A program made the position numbers and the translations under genes. A stretch of DNA of 64,000 bases, taken from the NCBI GenBank assembly GCA_029204225.1, contig CM055115.1, positions 8,985,466 to 9,049,465 of the forward strand, written 5' to 3'. Source of the stretch: Diphasiastrum complanatum. Its lineage: Eukaryota; Streptophyta; Lycopodiopsida; Lycopodiales; Lycopodiaceae. Under the pieces are notes generated by a model. It searched no databases, was not told the origin of the DNA, and was given only the letters and a program-made list of their open reading frames with translations. Positions 31,830 through 43,559 of this stretch are shown here, piece after piece; positions within the stretch are counted from its first letter, which is position 1; every line of letters starts with the position of its first letter.

Positions 31830-33530
31830 CAAAAGGCTTCAGTGCATAGCTCTAAGTCAAGCACTGCTCGAGTTAGACAATTTGAAATCTGCTTTATAGA
31901 ACTCAAAAAGCAACAACATGTGAGATGTCTGTACAATGGAATCATGGCATACATCTAACTCGAGCACTGCTCAAATTAGACACCAACTCTGTCCAGATTA
32001 CACACTCCTACCAATTATAGCACTGCTCGAGTTCGACAATTTGGAATCTAGGTCTATACAATTAAAAAAAGCAAACTTACAACATATGTCTACAAAGCCT
32101 TCAGAGCATACCTCTAACTCGAGCACTGCTCGAGTTGGACACCAAATTTTGTCCAGATTATACCCTCTTGAAAAGGATTCATATAATACTTGTACACTAA
32201 AAAATAATCAAATATTATATGTCTACAAAAGGCTTTAGAGCATAGCTCTAATTCGAGAACTGCTCGAGTTAGACAAATTGAAATCTGCTTTATAGAACTA
32301 AAAAAAGAAATAGCATATGATATGTCTGTACAATGGAATCATGGCATACATCCAACTCAAGCACTGCTCAAGTTAGACACCAACTTTGTCCAGATTATAC
32401 AATCCTGCCAATTATAGCAAGCCTGACAAAAGAATCATAGCATATCTAATTCAAGCACTACTCGACTTCATTTTTTTTGGAATCTAGTCTACACAACTAA
32501 AAATGCAATCAAACATCATATGTCTACAAAGCTTCAGAGAATACCTCTAACTCGAGCACTGTTCGAGTTGGACACCAAAATTTTGTCCAGATTATACACT
32601 CTTGGCAATTATAGCAAGCCTGACAAAGGAACCATGGTCAAACTTCTATTATGAATTGATCATTACCATTATGTTAGTTTGCATACCTAACTCGAGCACT
32701 TCTCGAGTTCCAGAATTTGGAATCTAGTCTACACAACTAAAAATGCAATCCAACATCATATGTCTGCACAGGCTTCAGAGCATAGCTCCAACTTGAGCAC
32801 TGCTCGAGTTACACACCAAATTTTGTCAACATTATACACTCATGATATAGTTTTAATACTTGTTCAACTAAAAGACAATCAAATATCATATGTCTACAAA
32901 AGGCTTCAGAGCACAGCTCTAACTCGAGCACTGCTCGAGTTAGACAGTTTGAAATCTACTTTATAGAGCTCAAAAAGCAATAGCATATGAGATGTCTGTA
33001 CAATGGAATCATGGCATACATCTAACTCGAGCACTGCTCAAGCTAGACACCAACTTTGTCTAGATTACACACTCCTACCAATTATAGCAAGCTTGACAAA
33101 GGAATCATGGCAAACCTAACTCAAGCACTACTCGACTTCCACAATTTGGAATCTGGTCTACACAACTAAAAATGCAATCCAACATCATATGTCTACAAAG
33201 GCTTCAGAGAATATCTCCAAATGAAGCATTGCTCAAGTTGGACACCAACTTTTGTCCAGATTATACCCTCCTGACAAAGGATTCATATAATACATGTAGA
33301 ACTGAAAAATAGTCAAATATGATATGTCTACAAAAGGCTTCAGAGCACAGCTCTAATTCGAGCACTACTCGAGTTTGAAAATTTGTAATCTACTTTATAC
33401 AACTCAAAAAGCAATTGCTAATAATATGTCTATACAATGGAATCATGGCATGCATCTACCTCGAACACTACTCAAGTTAGACACCAACTTTGTCTAGCTT
33501 ATACACTCTTGGCAATCATAGCAAGCCTGA
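31830..33530 (+). repeat. Array of short palindromes (CTCGAGCACTGCTCGAG family)
   Basis: About 16 copies of a near-perfect palindrome whose best form is CTCGAGCA-C-TGCTCGAG, extended by AA/TT and often CT/AG on each side to 12-13-bp arms around a single C. Copies start near 31953, 32110, 32250, 32352, 32450, 32549, 32688, 32788, 32920, 33022, 33117, 33219, 33353 and 33459, mostly about 100-135 bp apart. The DNA between them is also repeated (GTCTACAAAAGGCTTCAGAG, TTTGTCCAGATTATACAC), giving a higher-order unit of about 400-450 bp. No ORF runs through it. Confidence 0.92.
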
Positions 33531-33532
33531 CA

Positions 33533-33534
<2 letters not shown>

Positions 33535-33616
<82 letters not shown>
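33535..33616 (+). repeat. (TC)n microsatellite
   Basis: An uninterrupted TC run of about 82 bp ending the palindrome array. The long pure run suggests a high slippage rate. Confidence 0.97.
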
Positions 33617-33619
<3 letters not shown>

Positions 33620-35095
33620 AGTTTTCAGAATATTGCAGATATTTCTCTAGCAAGGCGATATTCCTCAACACCTTGGATATCTACTCGTGAAACATTTAAT
33701 TTATGACTACATTGTTTTCAAGGAATACAATATAGCAATGCGCTAATATTCAAAGGGGTAGAGGTTTTCTAAGAGATCATTTAGACACATTGCGATTGAA
33801 TGACGATTTTGATAATGCTTGCAAGAGTATGGAGTCTTTGGAAATGTGCCTACGTTACTATTGCCACTACTATTGTACTTGTATGATCTTGTCACTTTCG
33901 TTGTACCTGCATGGACTATATGAACTTGTCGCTTCATTTTTCCTAAATGAATTGTAAATGCTAATGCTGACTTAGAAGCGTAATCTCTGATTGTGTGCCT
34001 GTATGATTTTGTCGCTTTTGTTGTTCCTGTGTAATCTGTTATTGCTAATCTTGTCTGAGCAGCGTAATCTCTAATCGTATTCTCAAATCTTTGCTAGTGA
34101 AAACCTGAAGGGAAATTCAACTAGATTACTAATCTCTAGTATAATCTCTGCTCTCTAGATTGCTAATCTCTAGTCTAATCTAAGCTCTTCCAAGAGCCAC
34201 GTTTCAAAAAATTTGCAAGTCACTAGTTTCTAGTCTCTAGTAGTCTAAAATTGGGAGAACCAAAATTCAAATTTAGTCAAGGTGAGAGTTTGGCATAGAA
34301 GTCTTATACCCAGTCGTTTCTTAATTAAAACATAAATAAGACATAATTTTGCCATGTGTTTTTACAGCTTTTGCAATGCAATTTTGTTTTGGAAACACAA
34401 AAATGCATTTGGGAATATATATGTGAGCATTGATATCTATGATTTTAGTTTCCTTTGATAATTATTTGAAATGTCTCACATATGTTTGAGCTCTTCTATA
34501 TTTCACATATTAATTATGAAGTCATGTGTGTGTTATGAGACAATATATGAAGTCTCATGTATTACTAGTAACATATTTGATGACTAATGTCATCAAATAT
34601 ATTAAACAATTTGTTTAAAATGTTTGTCTTGAACGTTTTTGGTGATACTTGACATATTGTAGCCATAGCCGATTTTGTATTTTTGCTCTAATCTAATGTG
34701 GTGTATAGACTCCTTGTATTTACTAATAGGATGTTGTTCCATTACCAAACTACTAGCCTTTAAATGAACAACTCTTTGTGTGATCAAATTTGCTCTAGAC
34801 TTGAATTTTTGGAGTTTGAACAAAGATTGTTGTGTTATTAAATAATTTTTTTTGTTTCCTTAAAAAACAAAAATATCTTTTAAACCCTAATCAATGAAAC
34901 TACCTAATGTAGTCCCAAAAATACTAGGTTTGAAATACACAAAGTCAGAAATACTAATGGTCATGACTCGTGAGAAATTCAAATGAATGATTTCTTTATC
35001 ATGTCAATAAGTTGTCATTAGAACATTGGGGGAAAAATTGGGGGAAAAATTGCATATTTTTTTTTTGGACACCTTCACTATAGTCTTAAAAAAAA
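33617..35095. other. AT-rich intergenic DNA
   Basis: No gene recognised. It contains local repeats of CTAATCTCTAGTCTAATCT type near 34120-34240 and an AT-rich hairpin at 34573-34600. Confidence 0.5.
34573..34600. repeat. Perfect 12-bp inverted repeat
   Basis: ATATTTGATGAC, 4-bp loop TAAT, GTCATCAAATAT. It could be part of a small MITE or only a local hairpin; no target duplication was recognised. Confidence 0.7.
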
Positions 35096-35099
35096 TTAG

Positions 35100-35920
35100 A
35101 TCCAGCCTACTCAAGCAGTGCTCGAGTTCTAGCCATTTCTTCTGCCCTCTCTATATGAATGCTTGTACTACAGTCTAGTCATTTTAGAACTTGAGCACTA
35201 ACTCAAGTTGCAAGAGTTTTATAATGATACAAATTTATGGGTTCCTGTCTTGATTTGAAATTCCAACTTTGACATGCAACTCGAGCAATGCTCGACTTAG
35301 AAACTGTTAATTGATAAGTGAAGATGCTAAACTTTATTGGTTTCATATTTTGAGAGCGGAAGAGATGGTCAATCTTGTCTTTCTTTCCAAGAGTGTTTGA
35401 CTTTGACATGGTGGGCAACCAGCTTCTACTTCTAGCTCGAGCACTGCTCGAGTTAAGACACCAATTTAGGAAGTTTTTTTTTCTGAATTCACTAATATGG
35501 TAAATTACTTTTTTGCACTTTTATCAAAGTATATGCAATCACCTTCTACCTCTAACCAGTGAGCACTGCTCAATTTAGCCAAGAGATTATGTTGTTGATG
35601 TTCAATGTAGCACAAATTTCTCCATCCAACAATTGTGTTCCAACTTTGGCATGTAACTTGAGCAATGCTCAAGTTATAAACTCTTTATTGGTAAGTAAAA
35701 ATACTGAAGTTTATTGGTTTTGTATTTTGAGAAGCTTTAACAGAAGTTCTAACAGTCTTATTTTTAAAATGATGTTCTAGCACTGCTCGAGTTAGCCCAA
35801 ATTATGTTATTGAAATTGAATGTGTCACAAGATTTGTCCAGGCACCAATTTTGATCCGACTTTGAAATGGCCGGAAACTAGCTTCTACTTCTAACTCAAG
35901 CACTACTCGAGTTAGGCAAT
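35100..35920 (+). repeat. Second cluster of the short palindromes
   Basis: Seven or eight more copies of the same motif, near 35110, 35190, 35278, 35434, 35563, 35654, 35775 and 35897, some with changed centres such as CTCGAGCAATGCTCGA. The flanks differ from the first array but again recur about every 110-150 bp (CCAACTTTGACATG, CTTCTACTTCTAACTC). Confidence 0.85.
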
Positions 35921-36458
35921 TTTTTCGAATTTTTTTTTGGAACTCACCACTATGGAAAACCTATGGATTTGCACTTTTATGAAAGTGGATTCAATTAGTT
36001 TGACAATAAGTATAAGTGGTACTTTGAGGTTTTTGAGAATGGTTCTAAATTAGACATATTTTTCTTTGTGCTTTGGATTGATACAAGAAACACTACGAGT
36101 TGTGGATGTGTGGTGGATATTCAAGAGGAATTTGATAATTGTGGTTTTGCATTTTTTTAAATATTTACTAAAAAGAATGAGAAATATTTTGAGATCTATG
36201 CTAGTATCGTTGATTATGATGTCGCGCTGATGGTAGCAAGCGTTTAGAAAAATCTGAACTCTTGCTACGGATTGAATTGGCTATTCACACAAGGAGATAC
36301 TTGAAGGCTTTCGAAGGGCCAAAAGCAAAATTCAAAATTATCCTAGTTTTCTTGGGTCGGAAAGAAATGTTCCAAAAAAAAAGTCCAGACAATGAATTAA
36401 AGAAGTGGAAGGGACAAGTGCTACGGAGAGACATAATCACCATGAATCACCTGCAAAT

Positions 36459-36935
36459 ATGACTTTAGTGGTTACAATAGTGGACGCAATTCCACCTAGG
36501 AGTTTTCAACCACCTTCACAAAAAGAGCAAAAGAGCAGGAAAAAGGGAGTCAAAGAAAAGAAGGATGTTTTGATTGAAGTTGTCTCAAAAAAATCAAAGG
36601 CCTCAAAATCATGCGATGAAGATGCACTTGCAAAAACAAATATGAGATTGGATGCCTTTAAGAAGTTGTATCCTCTGGCTATACAAACTGAGATTAAAAT
36701 TGATGTAACCAAGTGTGAGCTTCTCCCAGTGCAATATAACTGTAGGCCTTTCAATGGAGATTATTGTGATGCGTTGCAGAGATTGTTGTTTAACACTATT
36801 GGGGTGAACTTGCCCCCAGTAGATGTGATCCCATTTTATTCAAAAACTGGGGAGTTTGTAGAGGTGTTCGACAGCAAAATTTTAAAGGACAAGGCAGTAC
36901 AGATAAAATTCCTAGGTACTTGCCTTATAAATTAA
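36459..36935 (+). CDS. Hypothetical ORF, unassigned
   Basis: 159 residues from the first ATG; the open frame extends upstream to 36405 without another ATG. The first 60 residues are rich in Lys, Ser and Glu (EKKDVLIEVVSKKSKASKSC). The remainder looks like a folded protein (LDAFKKLYPL, CRPFNGDYCDALQRLLFNT, LPPVDVIPFYSKTGEFVEVF). No family is recognised. Upstream DNA from 36060 has coding-like pieces in other frames, so this may be the last exon or a remnant of a larger gene or transposon. Confidence 0.4.
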   Translation: MTLVVTIVDAIPPRSFQPPSQKEQKSRKKGVKEKKDVLIEVVSKKSKASKSCDEDALAKTNMRLDAFKKLYPLAIQTEIKIDVTKCELLPVQYNCRPFNGDYCDALQRLLFNTIGVNLPPVDVIPFYSKTGEFVEVFDSKILKDKAVQIKFLGTCLIN

Positions 36936-36939
36936 GGGC

Positions 36940-38040
36940 TAGACTTTTAATAGGAAAAGACATTGCCTTGGATAACCCTTAACTAGGCCGTCCATACGAA
37001 ATGACTAGTTATGAAAAGACATGTTAAACTTAAGTAACTTTAACTCATAGTTAAGTATACCTCTTATGGTATAGTTGAACGTATTTTTAGTTTAATTCTT
37101 AACTAGACCCTTTCGCAGGAGCGACGCACCTATTGTTTAAGAGGTGTGTTTGTTCGCCCCGTAGAACATATATTGATCTCACACTTCAGTCTCAATCATC
37201 GAGAGAGAAGAGTTTATGCTTATGTAAGAGATTGAAGAAGTGAATAGAGTTTTGTGAGTTATTCCCCCTTATCTCTGTTCTCTGCACTGTTGAGTGTGAG
37301 TGATCTTAAGTCTGCTAACAATCTCTAACACATTTCATGAATTACTCTCTGATCAGACAGACGCTCTAGTGCATTACAGTCGTTTGTTGTGTTTCCGTAA
37401 AGCATGCTCTAAAGAACTATCTTAAAATCATCTTATTCGTCTGTTGCCAATACTTTCTTTTCGAAACTCGAATAATGACTATCTTTGTGCAGTCTAGCAC
37501 GATCATTGAATTAAGTTGTATGTATACAAATGAGATGACAGTCCCTGTCTGAAGAATTGAGTCTCTGATCTATTTTCCTGATTGGCATTGACATAAGTTT
37601 CTAACGTGCTCTAAAACCATTTGTGCTCTTTAACCATTAAGTTGGGCTTTAGTTGTTAAGGACTATTGTCTAGGAACGAATAGTTCGCGAATTCAATTAA
37701 TCAATTGTCTGCACAGTCGCGAATACATCGAACAATTCCCAATTTTCTGTTGACACCATAGTCAGCCAGAGTGTAGTCTGTTGTACCACTTTGATAACAT
37801 TTCATTTGTAGAATGTGTTTCCTTCAATTCGATAGAGGCCAGATTGTTGTTCTGAATTCATTAACATTACCCATTCCAGTTATAAGTAATACTGGTTACT
37901 TTTGAATGTCTGTCGACAACCAGAATAACATTCAAAACCACCTGCCATAATTATACCAAAAACATAATTTTCTAACGCTATCTTCTGTGGGAACGATACT
38001 TTTCACTACAAAATCTATATTAAACCTATTGGTATAGTAC
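36940..38040 (+). other. LTR-like or leader-like DNA, unclassified
   Basis: No ORF. The end (TCTGTGGGAACGATACTTTTC, then AACCTATTGGTATAGTAC) resembles sequence found at the 3' edge of plant gypsy LTRs, but no partner LTR or primer site is seen. At 38041 it joins family B sequence abruptly. Confidence 0.35.
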
Positions 38041-39078
38041 GACATCACCTGAATTATTCTTTTGTACAACAAATGTCTAAACAATCTATTGTTGTTGATC
38101 TCGATTATCCAGATAGGAAAGTCAAATTATCTGTTTGTCAAGACTATCTAGTCAATAAACTGCCCATGAAACCATTTAAATCAAGCCATCAGCATGTTGC
38201 TAGAGGATTGTTTGGTTTACTTTATCAAGAAGAAATTTGAAGGCTTCAATTGTCTTAGAATCTTCAAGAAGCATGCAGAGAAAGAAATTGGCAAACAAAT
38301 CAACGGCCTGAGGTCCGACAATGGTAGAGAGTACATCTCTACCGAACTCAAGGAGTACTGCCAGAGCCAAGGCATTGAACAACAATTTATCACTCCTTAT
38401 TCACCTCAATCTAATGGCTTAGCCGAGAGGAAGAATCATGCCCTGGTCGAGTCTGCCAAATGTATGCTAACACATGAATCTTTGCCGAAGAGCTTCTGGG
38501 TTGAAGCTATCTCCACTACAGCTTACGTCCAAAACATATGTTTGACTAAGGCCCTCATAGGCAAAACACCACATGAGGTCTGGACAGGTTATAAGGCTTC
38601 AATGAAGAACCTTTGTGTGTTCGGATGCATCGCCTATGCGCAGATCCCAAAGGAGACGAGAAAGAAATTAAACTTCCAAGGTCTCAAGACCATCCTTATC
38701 GGATACACTTCATCTGACAATACTTACAAGCTATATGACTCTGGTACCTAGCAGATTTTATTCAATAGGATACAGTCTTTATCGAGGATGAGTTCGATGA
38801 CTTCAAAGGCAAAGGCAAAGTTCCATGCGAACCTTTGATGCCTCTGCCTCCGATATGACAATTCGAGCCTTTGGCTCAAGCGTGCCTCTAGTCGATGGAC
38901 TACTCAACAACAAGTCAGACGAAGAAGTTGCTATTACTCAGCAATAACAAATCCAAGGACTAGATCATCAGCCGATGCCACTTCCTCCAAGAAGATCAAA
39001 CCGAGTGCACACATAGCCCACGAGGTACATTCCTGAGTTTGCATGTCTTTTAATGCAAGAGTCGACTACGATCGAAAA
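38041..39078 (+). pseudogene. Copia family B integrase fragment
   Basis: Begins inside the GAG-pre-integrase domain (YSFVQQMSKQSIVVDLDYPD). The integrase core from 38194 is the best preserved in the window: VYFIKKKFEGFN, LRSDNGREYIS (second Asp kept), NGLAERKN (Glu kept) and GKTPHEVWTG, ending GYTSSDNTYKLYDSGT-stop at 38751. The first catalytic Asp is absent. A linker follows (38770-39020), then the first codons of reverse transcriptase (ACLLMQESTTIEKA) before an abrupt join to gypsy DNA at about 39078. Confidence 0.82.
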
Positions 39079-39079
39079 G

Positions 39080-41500
39080 GCTTCTCTTTTATTACCTTTT
39101 TTAGTTGAACTTTTGGCTTTCTTCACTCCCTTAAGAAAATTCGTTAGAGACAATGCAATTTAGGCATAGTCTTTAATGAATTTATGAAAAAACCCTATGA
39201 AGCCCAAAAAAATTTAACTTCCCTAATGTTTTTTAGGGCCAATTACGAACTTTTTGGACCTTATCGTATCGATCTCTAGACCTCGATCGAAAACGATATG
39301 TCCCAAATACTTGAGCCTTGTTTGAATGAACTCACACTTAGACTCCTTAGCATAAAGCTTTGCTTGCCTTAGATTATCTAAGATTGTATGCAAATGTGCC
39401 TCGTGCTCCTCAAGAGTCTTACTGTAAATCAGTATGTCATCAAACAATACCACGAGAAACTTCCTTAGATATGGACAAAGAATATCGCTCATCATCTGTT
39501 GGAAGGTTGTCGAGGTATTAGTTAGACCAAGAGTAAAACTAAAAATCTGTAATGGCTACAATGAAAACCAGTTTTGAAAACACCCTGACCTAAGGTCCAA
39601 TTTGGTGAAATACTTAGCACCATTCAATCGGTCCATTAAGTCATCCATCTGAGGTAAGGGATAACGGTTCTTAATAATCATCTTATTAAGCTTTTTCTAA
39701 TCGACACAAAGATGAATACCATTGTCTTTCTTGCCGGTTAACAAAATAGGCGCTCCCAAAGAGGACTTACTGGGTGTAATATGACCCTTACGTAATAACT
39801 CTTTAAGTTGACTAGCAACTTCATCTTCTTCCTTCCAGCTCATCTTGTAGGGCAAAAATGATATAGGAGAGCTATCGGGAAGAAGATTTATATGATGGTC
39901 TACTCCCCGTAAGGGGAAAAGACCCTTAGGCAACTGCTCAGAGAATATATTAATATATTCCTCCCTAATTCTCTTAAAGATTTTGCCCTCAGGCGAAGAT
40001 TATAGATTTACATCTCAAAAAGACAATTCTTTAGGGAAAGATGAAACATCAACATTGAAATTATGAGTACTAAAAGCATCCATGTGCGATTCATCTTTCA
40101 GATAACATAAATATGAATAATACTCAAAATCCAAACTACATTGATTAGCCTTATGAGCAGTTACAAAAGGTAGATCAGGCTCATCACCTTTAATACAAAC
40201 CAATGAGTCACTATGCAAGAAAGAGGTACTATGAGAAACATAATATTTCTTTAAGGACTCATTCCTAGCATAAAATCACTCTTTACATAGGATTAAAGTT
40301 ACCTTAGAGAAATTCATAACATGAAAAGATAAATTATCTACATAGCCCTAAATCTTCAACGGCATGTGGGGGACAAAGAGCTCCCAGACCTGCTGCTCCC
40401 CACCATTGTGGTCACTTGGTGCAGTTGCCAATTGCAACTTCTGCACCAACTTAGCATTAATAAAATTATGCATAGAACGGTCGTCAAACGATCATCAAAA
40501 GGAACACTCATGGGTTGGCTACCTACGAACCCACTCATACGAATGAGGTCATGAGGTCCAAAAACTACAGTGTTAAAACAACAATTCATAGAAACTGTTT
40601 CATCTTTAAAACATACATCAATGCAAGAAATAGAAGAATTACCTAGTTCCTTTAAGGAGCGGCCACCCTTTTTTCGTCTCTTTGGGCAATCCTTGGAAAG
40701 GTGCCCCTTCTCCATGTAGGAGAAACACAACCTGTTGTTTTTGGCCTTATCAAAGTCAGCTCTCTCTAACCGATGGCGCTTCTTTTTCTTCCATGAAGGG
40801 GAAGCTTCGTCAACCACTCGCTCCTTGCCCTTTTTGAAAGGAGGGCCTGTAGAGGGTTTGTTTTTGGATTTCGGCCTTTGTTGCTCTTTGCAGGTCATAG
40901 TGTGCATGTTGTCAAAAATCTGAACAAAACGCACAACATCCTCTAAGGATTGTGGCTGATTTCGGCGGACCTCCAATGGATATTCCTTGGGCAAGCCCAA
41001 TATGAAATGCATCTTAAGGAGCACTCTGTTTATGCAGTTAAGAAGCCACAATGCAGCTTATTGGAAATCTTATAAATAGACATCTAAGGGTTTTGTTCCC
41101 ATTTGCAAAGTTGCAAATCGATGAGAATATTTAAAATCGCCATGGACAGGCATATAGGCAGCCTTAAAGGCTACCTAGAAGTAACCCAAGTAGTTGGGAC
41201 CGTAGCTCGATCTTTAAGATCTTGCCACCATGAGTACGCTTTACCGCATAAGAACATGATGGTCGTAGCAATCCGAGCTATCTAGTAGATCGTGCATGGA
41301 GAAATGTGAAGTCCATCGATCCAACCAGGCCAAGACCACATCTTGGTGTCTATCCTTTTTCTCCAGTAAAAAACTCCGGATTAAACATCGGGTTAAGGAG
41401 GGCTTGCTAAGATTGGGACATAGCCCGCATTTCGGCCTCCGCCCGCTCATGTTTAGTCCGTATGTCAACAATTTGTTGCTGCAACAAATTAATTGCACAC
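39080..41500 (-). pseudogene. Ty3/gypsy gag-protease-reverse transcriptase remnant
   Basis: Minus strand, in order: gag N-terminal part (41241-41498), gag with basic tail and a CCHC knuckle reading CFSYMEKGHLSKDC near 40730-40690 (second Cys replaced by Tyr), a protease region (FDDR near 40500), a reverse transcriptase N-terminal part (39697-39933, KMSWKEEDEVASQLKELL, GHITPSKSSLGAPILL), fingers and palm ([19 protein letters not shown], 39580-39660), the active-site block VVLFDDILIYSK (39223-39495; family norm VDD), and an RNase H start (FIKDYA, near 39160). Stops and frameshifts break it. RNase H and integrase are missing. The same element begins again at 62872-64000. Confidence 0.82.
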
Positions 41501-42258
41501 GTCATAATATCCATATCAGTCCATAGGGGACTTGGAGCTCAAGTTTCTTCCATAGGAAAAGCAGTATGTAGCTAGAAGGCTGAGGAAAAATGGAGAACAA
41601 CGGTATCAAAACCGTTAAAAATTGATAACTAGAGAAGGGCTCAAGAAATCAAGTAAACTTGAGCACTAACAAACTCTACAAACAACTTTGAGAATGAGGT
41701 AGAGGAAAATGAATGTACATCCTTTATTCCCTTCCTCAAAGCTTTCCCCTCTCCTCATGCAAAAAGGACAGTTGGGGCCCAATAAAGTCCCGATTTGTCC
41801 CTTCTAGGGTTTTCATACCATGTGGGACCATAAAATGGTGCCACATGGCCCATGGACCCCAATAAATCATAAAACTTGGTTAAGTTTTGTCTCTCTCCTC
41901 CAAACTCCTACGTACTTTTCTCTACTCCTAAGCGTAGGAGATTAGCAGGTATAGAGGAGAAGGGAGAGAGCTGTAGAGATGAAGGGGGAGAGCTGTACGT
42001 TAAAAAAAGATAGCTACCAAGTTTCAACTTGGCCTCAATCTTTTAAGATTCATAAACTATTGTATTATGATAACTTAGAATTTATTGTCGTCTTCTTAGT
42101 AAATAAGATTTGAAACTCAATGTTTGCTTTCATAAACTTTTAAAACATGGCTTTGCCAAAGGTTCCTTTGTGAGGTAAGCGTGGGGAGTGTACATTCTCC
42201 CAAGTCTCCCTTACAAATGGTCTACTCATGTTTACAATGAGTGAGGGTTGTTTACAAT
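41501..42258. other. Unassigned DNA beside the gypsy remnant
   Basis: No gene. It may hold the gypsy 5' leader and LTR, but neither a primer site in the right orientation nor a second LTR was found. A short inverted pair TCCTACG/CGTAGGA lies near 41908-41938. Confidence 0.4.
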
Positions 42259-42640
42259 GGTCAATTCCCACTCATTCAATCTGATCATTTCATATTGTTT
42301 GATGATTTTAATCAAATTTAACGAGTATCTTGCACAAACATTTCTTTGACTGATAGAATTCTAGCGATCAACATCAATTAGAAAACTATTAGACAAGTAA
42401 CTTTCAAATTTTTACCAAATTGAAATTCAACAACAAAGAAAAAAATTCAAATTTTAACTTTCAATCTGGGAGTTCCCAACTCCAAAAGTAAAAAGAATGA
42501 CAATACAATAAACCTGTCCGCAATTCCATTGCGGTTCCTCCTGTCAATTTTAACTTATCTATCACCACAAAGTAATTTAGACTTAGTGAAAACACTGTGA
42601 CCAATTCTGAGTGATAAACTCAATTTAATGGATTCACTAA
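42259..42640 (+). repeat. Block related to palindrome 1 arm
   Basis: Matches 6418-6790 in the same orientation, with several small indels and substitutions (AATTCCCACTCATTCAATCT start). It shows that the palindrome arm sequence is dispersed. Confidence 0.85.
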
Positions 42641-42923
42641 AGGAGCATGATGCAAGACTGGAGTTTTCAACATGTTTGGGTGCCACGCATCACCATCCTA
42701 GGTGGTAACGTGTCGCCAACAAGACCGTGCTTGAAGGGACCCACTGTGCTATGCCTATATAGTGGTGGGTTTCTCTCTTTCCATTCACTCAATCTACCCA
42801 GGAGTTCGTGGATGGAGAGCACGTGCATGAGCCGGGATGCATCTTTAGGCTAGGAGATGTGTGCTAGGGAGAGTAGAGTGGGTATGGGATGCCAGTTATC
42901 GTAGGAGGCTTGACCGGGCATGA
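42641..42923. other. Unassigned DNA
   Basis: Short stretch without a convincing gene; the readings at 42647-42853 and 42889-43089 show no domain. Confidence 0.35.
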
Positions 42924-43559
42924 TTATGTCGATTGCTCCAGTGCATGGGGGTGGGTCGGTTGTGACCCTACGGATGGGCAATTACGGTGCATCGTCACTT
43001 GTATGGGGTCTGCGGAACCTTTAAGGCAGTCAATGATCCTAGGGAGTTGTAACATATTCCCAATCATTATTCTTGTTAATACATTCTGAATATGCACGTG
43101 AATTAGATATTGGCCATTGAGTTGAAGAGAATCCATAGGAATAAGAGTCTCCAATAGAAGCCACTTTAAGCTCTTGTGAAATGGATTCATGAGGCATTGA
43201 ACAAGAATCCGAGTAATGATATGAGTTGGATTTTTATGCAATAATGAAATCTCTTCATTGCTAGTAGTATCCATGTTGAATACCTCATACTCCATTAGAT
43301 TGTTGTCAAAAATAAAATCATTCACTAAAGCTCCCAAATCAAACTGAAATGGTTCGCATATCGGGTTCTTAAAATAGCCACTCAATTTCAAGCCATGGAA
43401 TATTGGTGCTGTATAGTCCTCATTCTGAAAGTCTGGTGAATGTCTTGATCGACTTTCTTTGAGCATAACACTATTCTCGATTTGAAGACCAAAAAAGCTC
43501 TTCATGTGATCAAGATGAATGTGACAAATTGAACTTCTCAAGGAAGTTGGTAAGTGCAC
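42924..43559 (-). other. Long open frame, unassigned
   Basis: 211 codons are open on the minus strand. The first ATG is about 19 codons in (near 43503, MKSFFGLQIEN). Composition looks protein-like (DYTAPIFHGLKLSGYFKNP, FDLGALVNDFIFDNNLMEYE), but no family is recognised. It overlaps the 5' edge of a copia gag on the other strand by only a few bases, so it may be an unrelated gene scrap. Confidence 0.35.

Noticed and set aside
31830-33530. CRISPR-like array
   Set aside because: Regular palindromic repeats are present, but the DNA is nuclear plant DNA, the spacers are themselves repeated, and no cas genes exist.
41590-41620. Primer-binding site of the minus-strand gypsy element
   Set aside because: CGGTATCAAAAC is on the plus strand, the wrong orientation, and matches the iMet site poorly.
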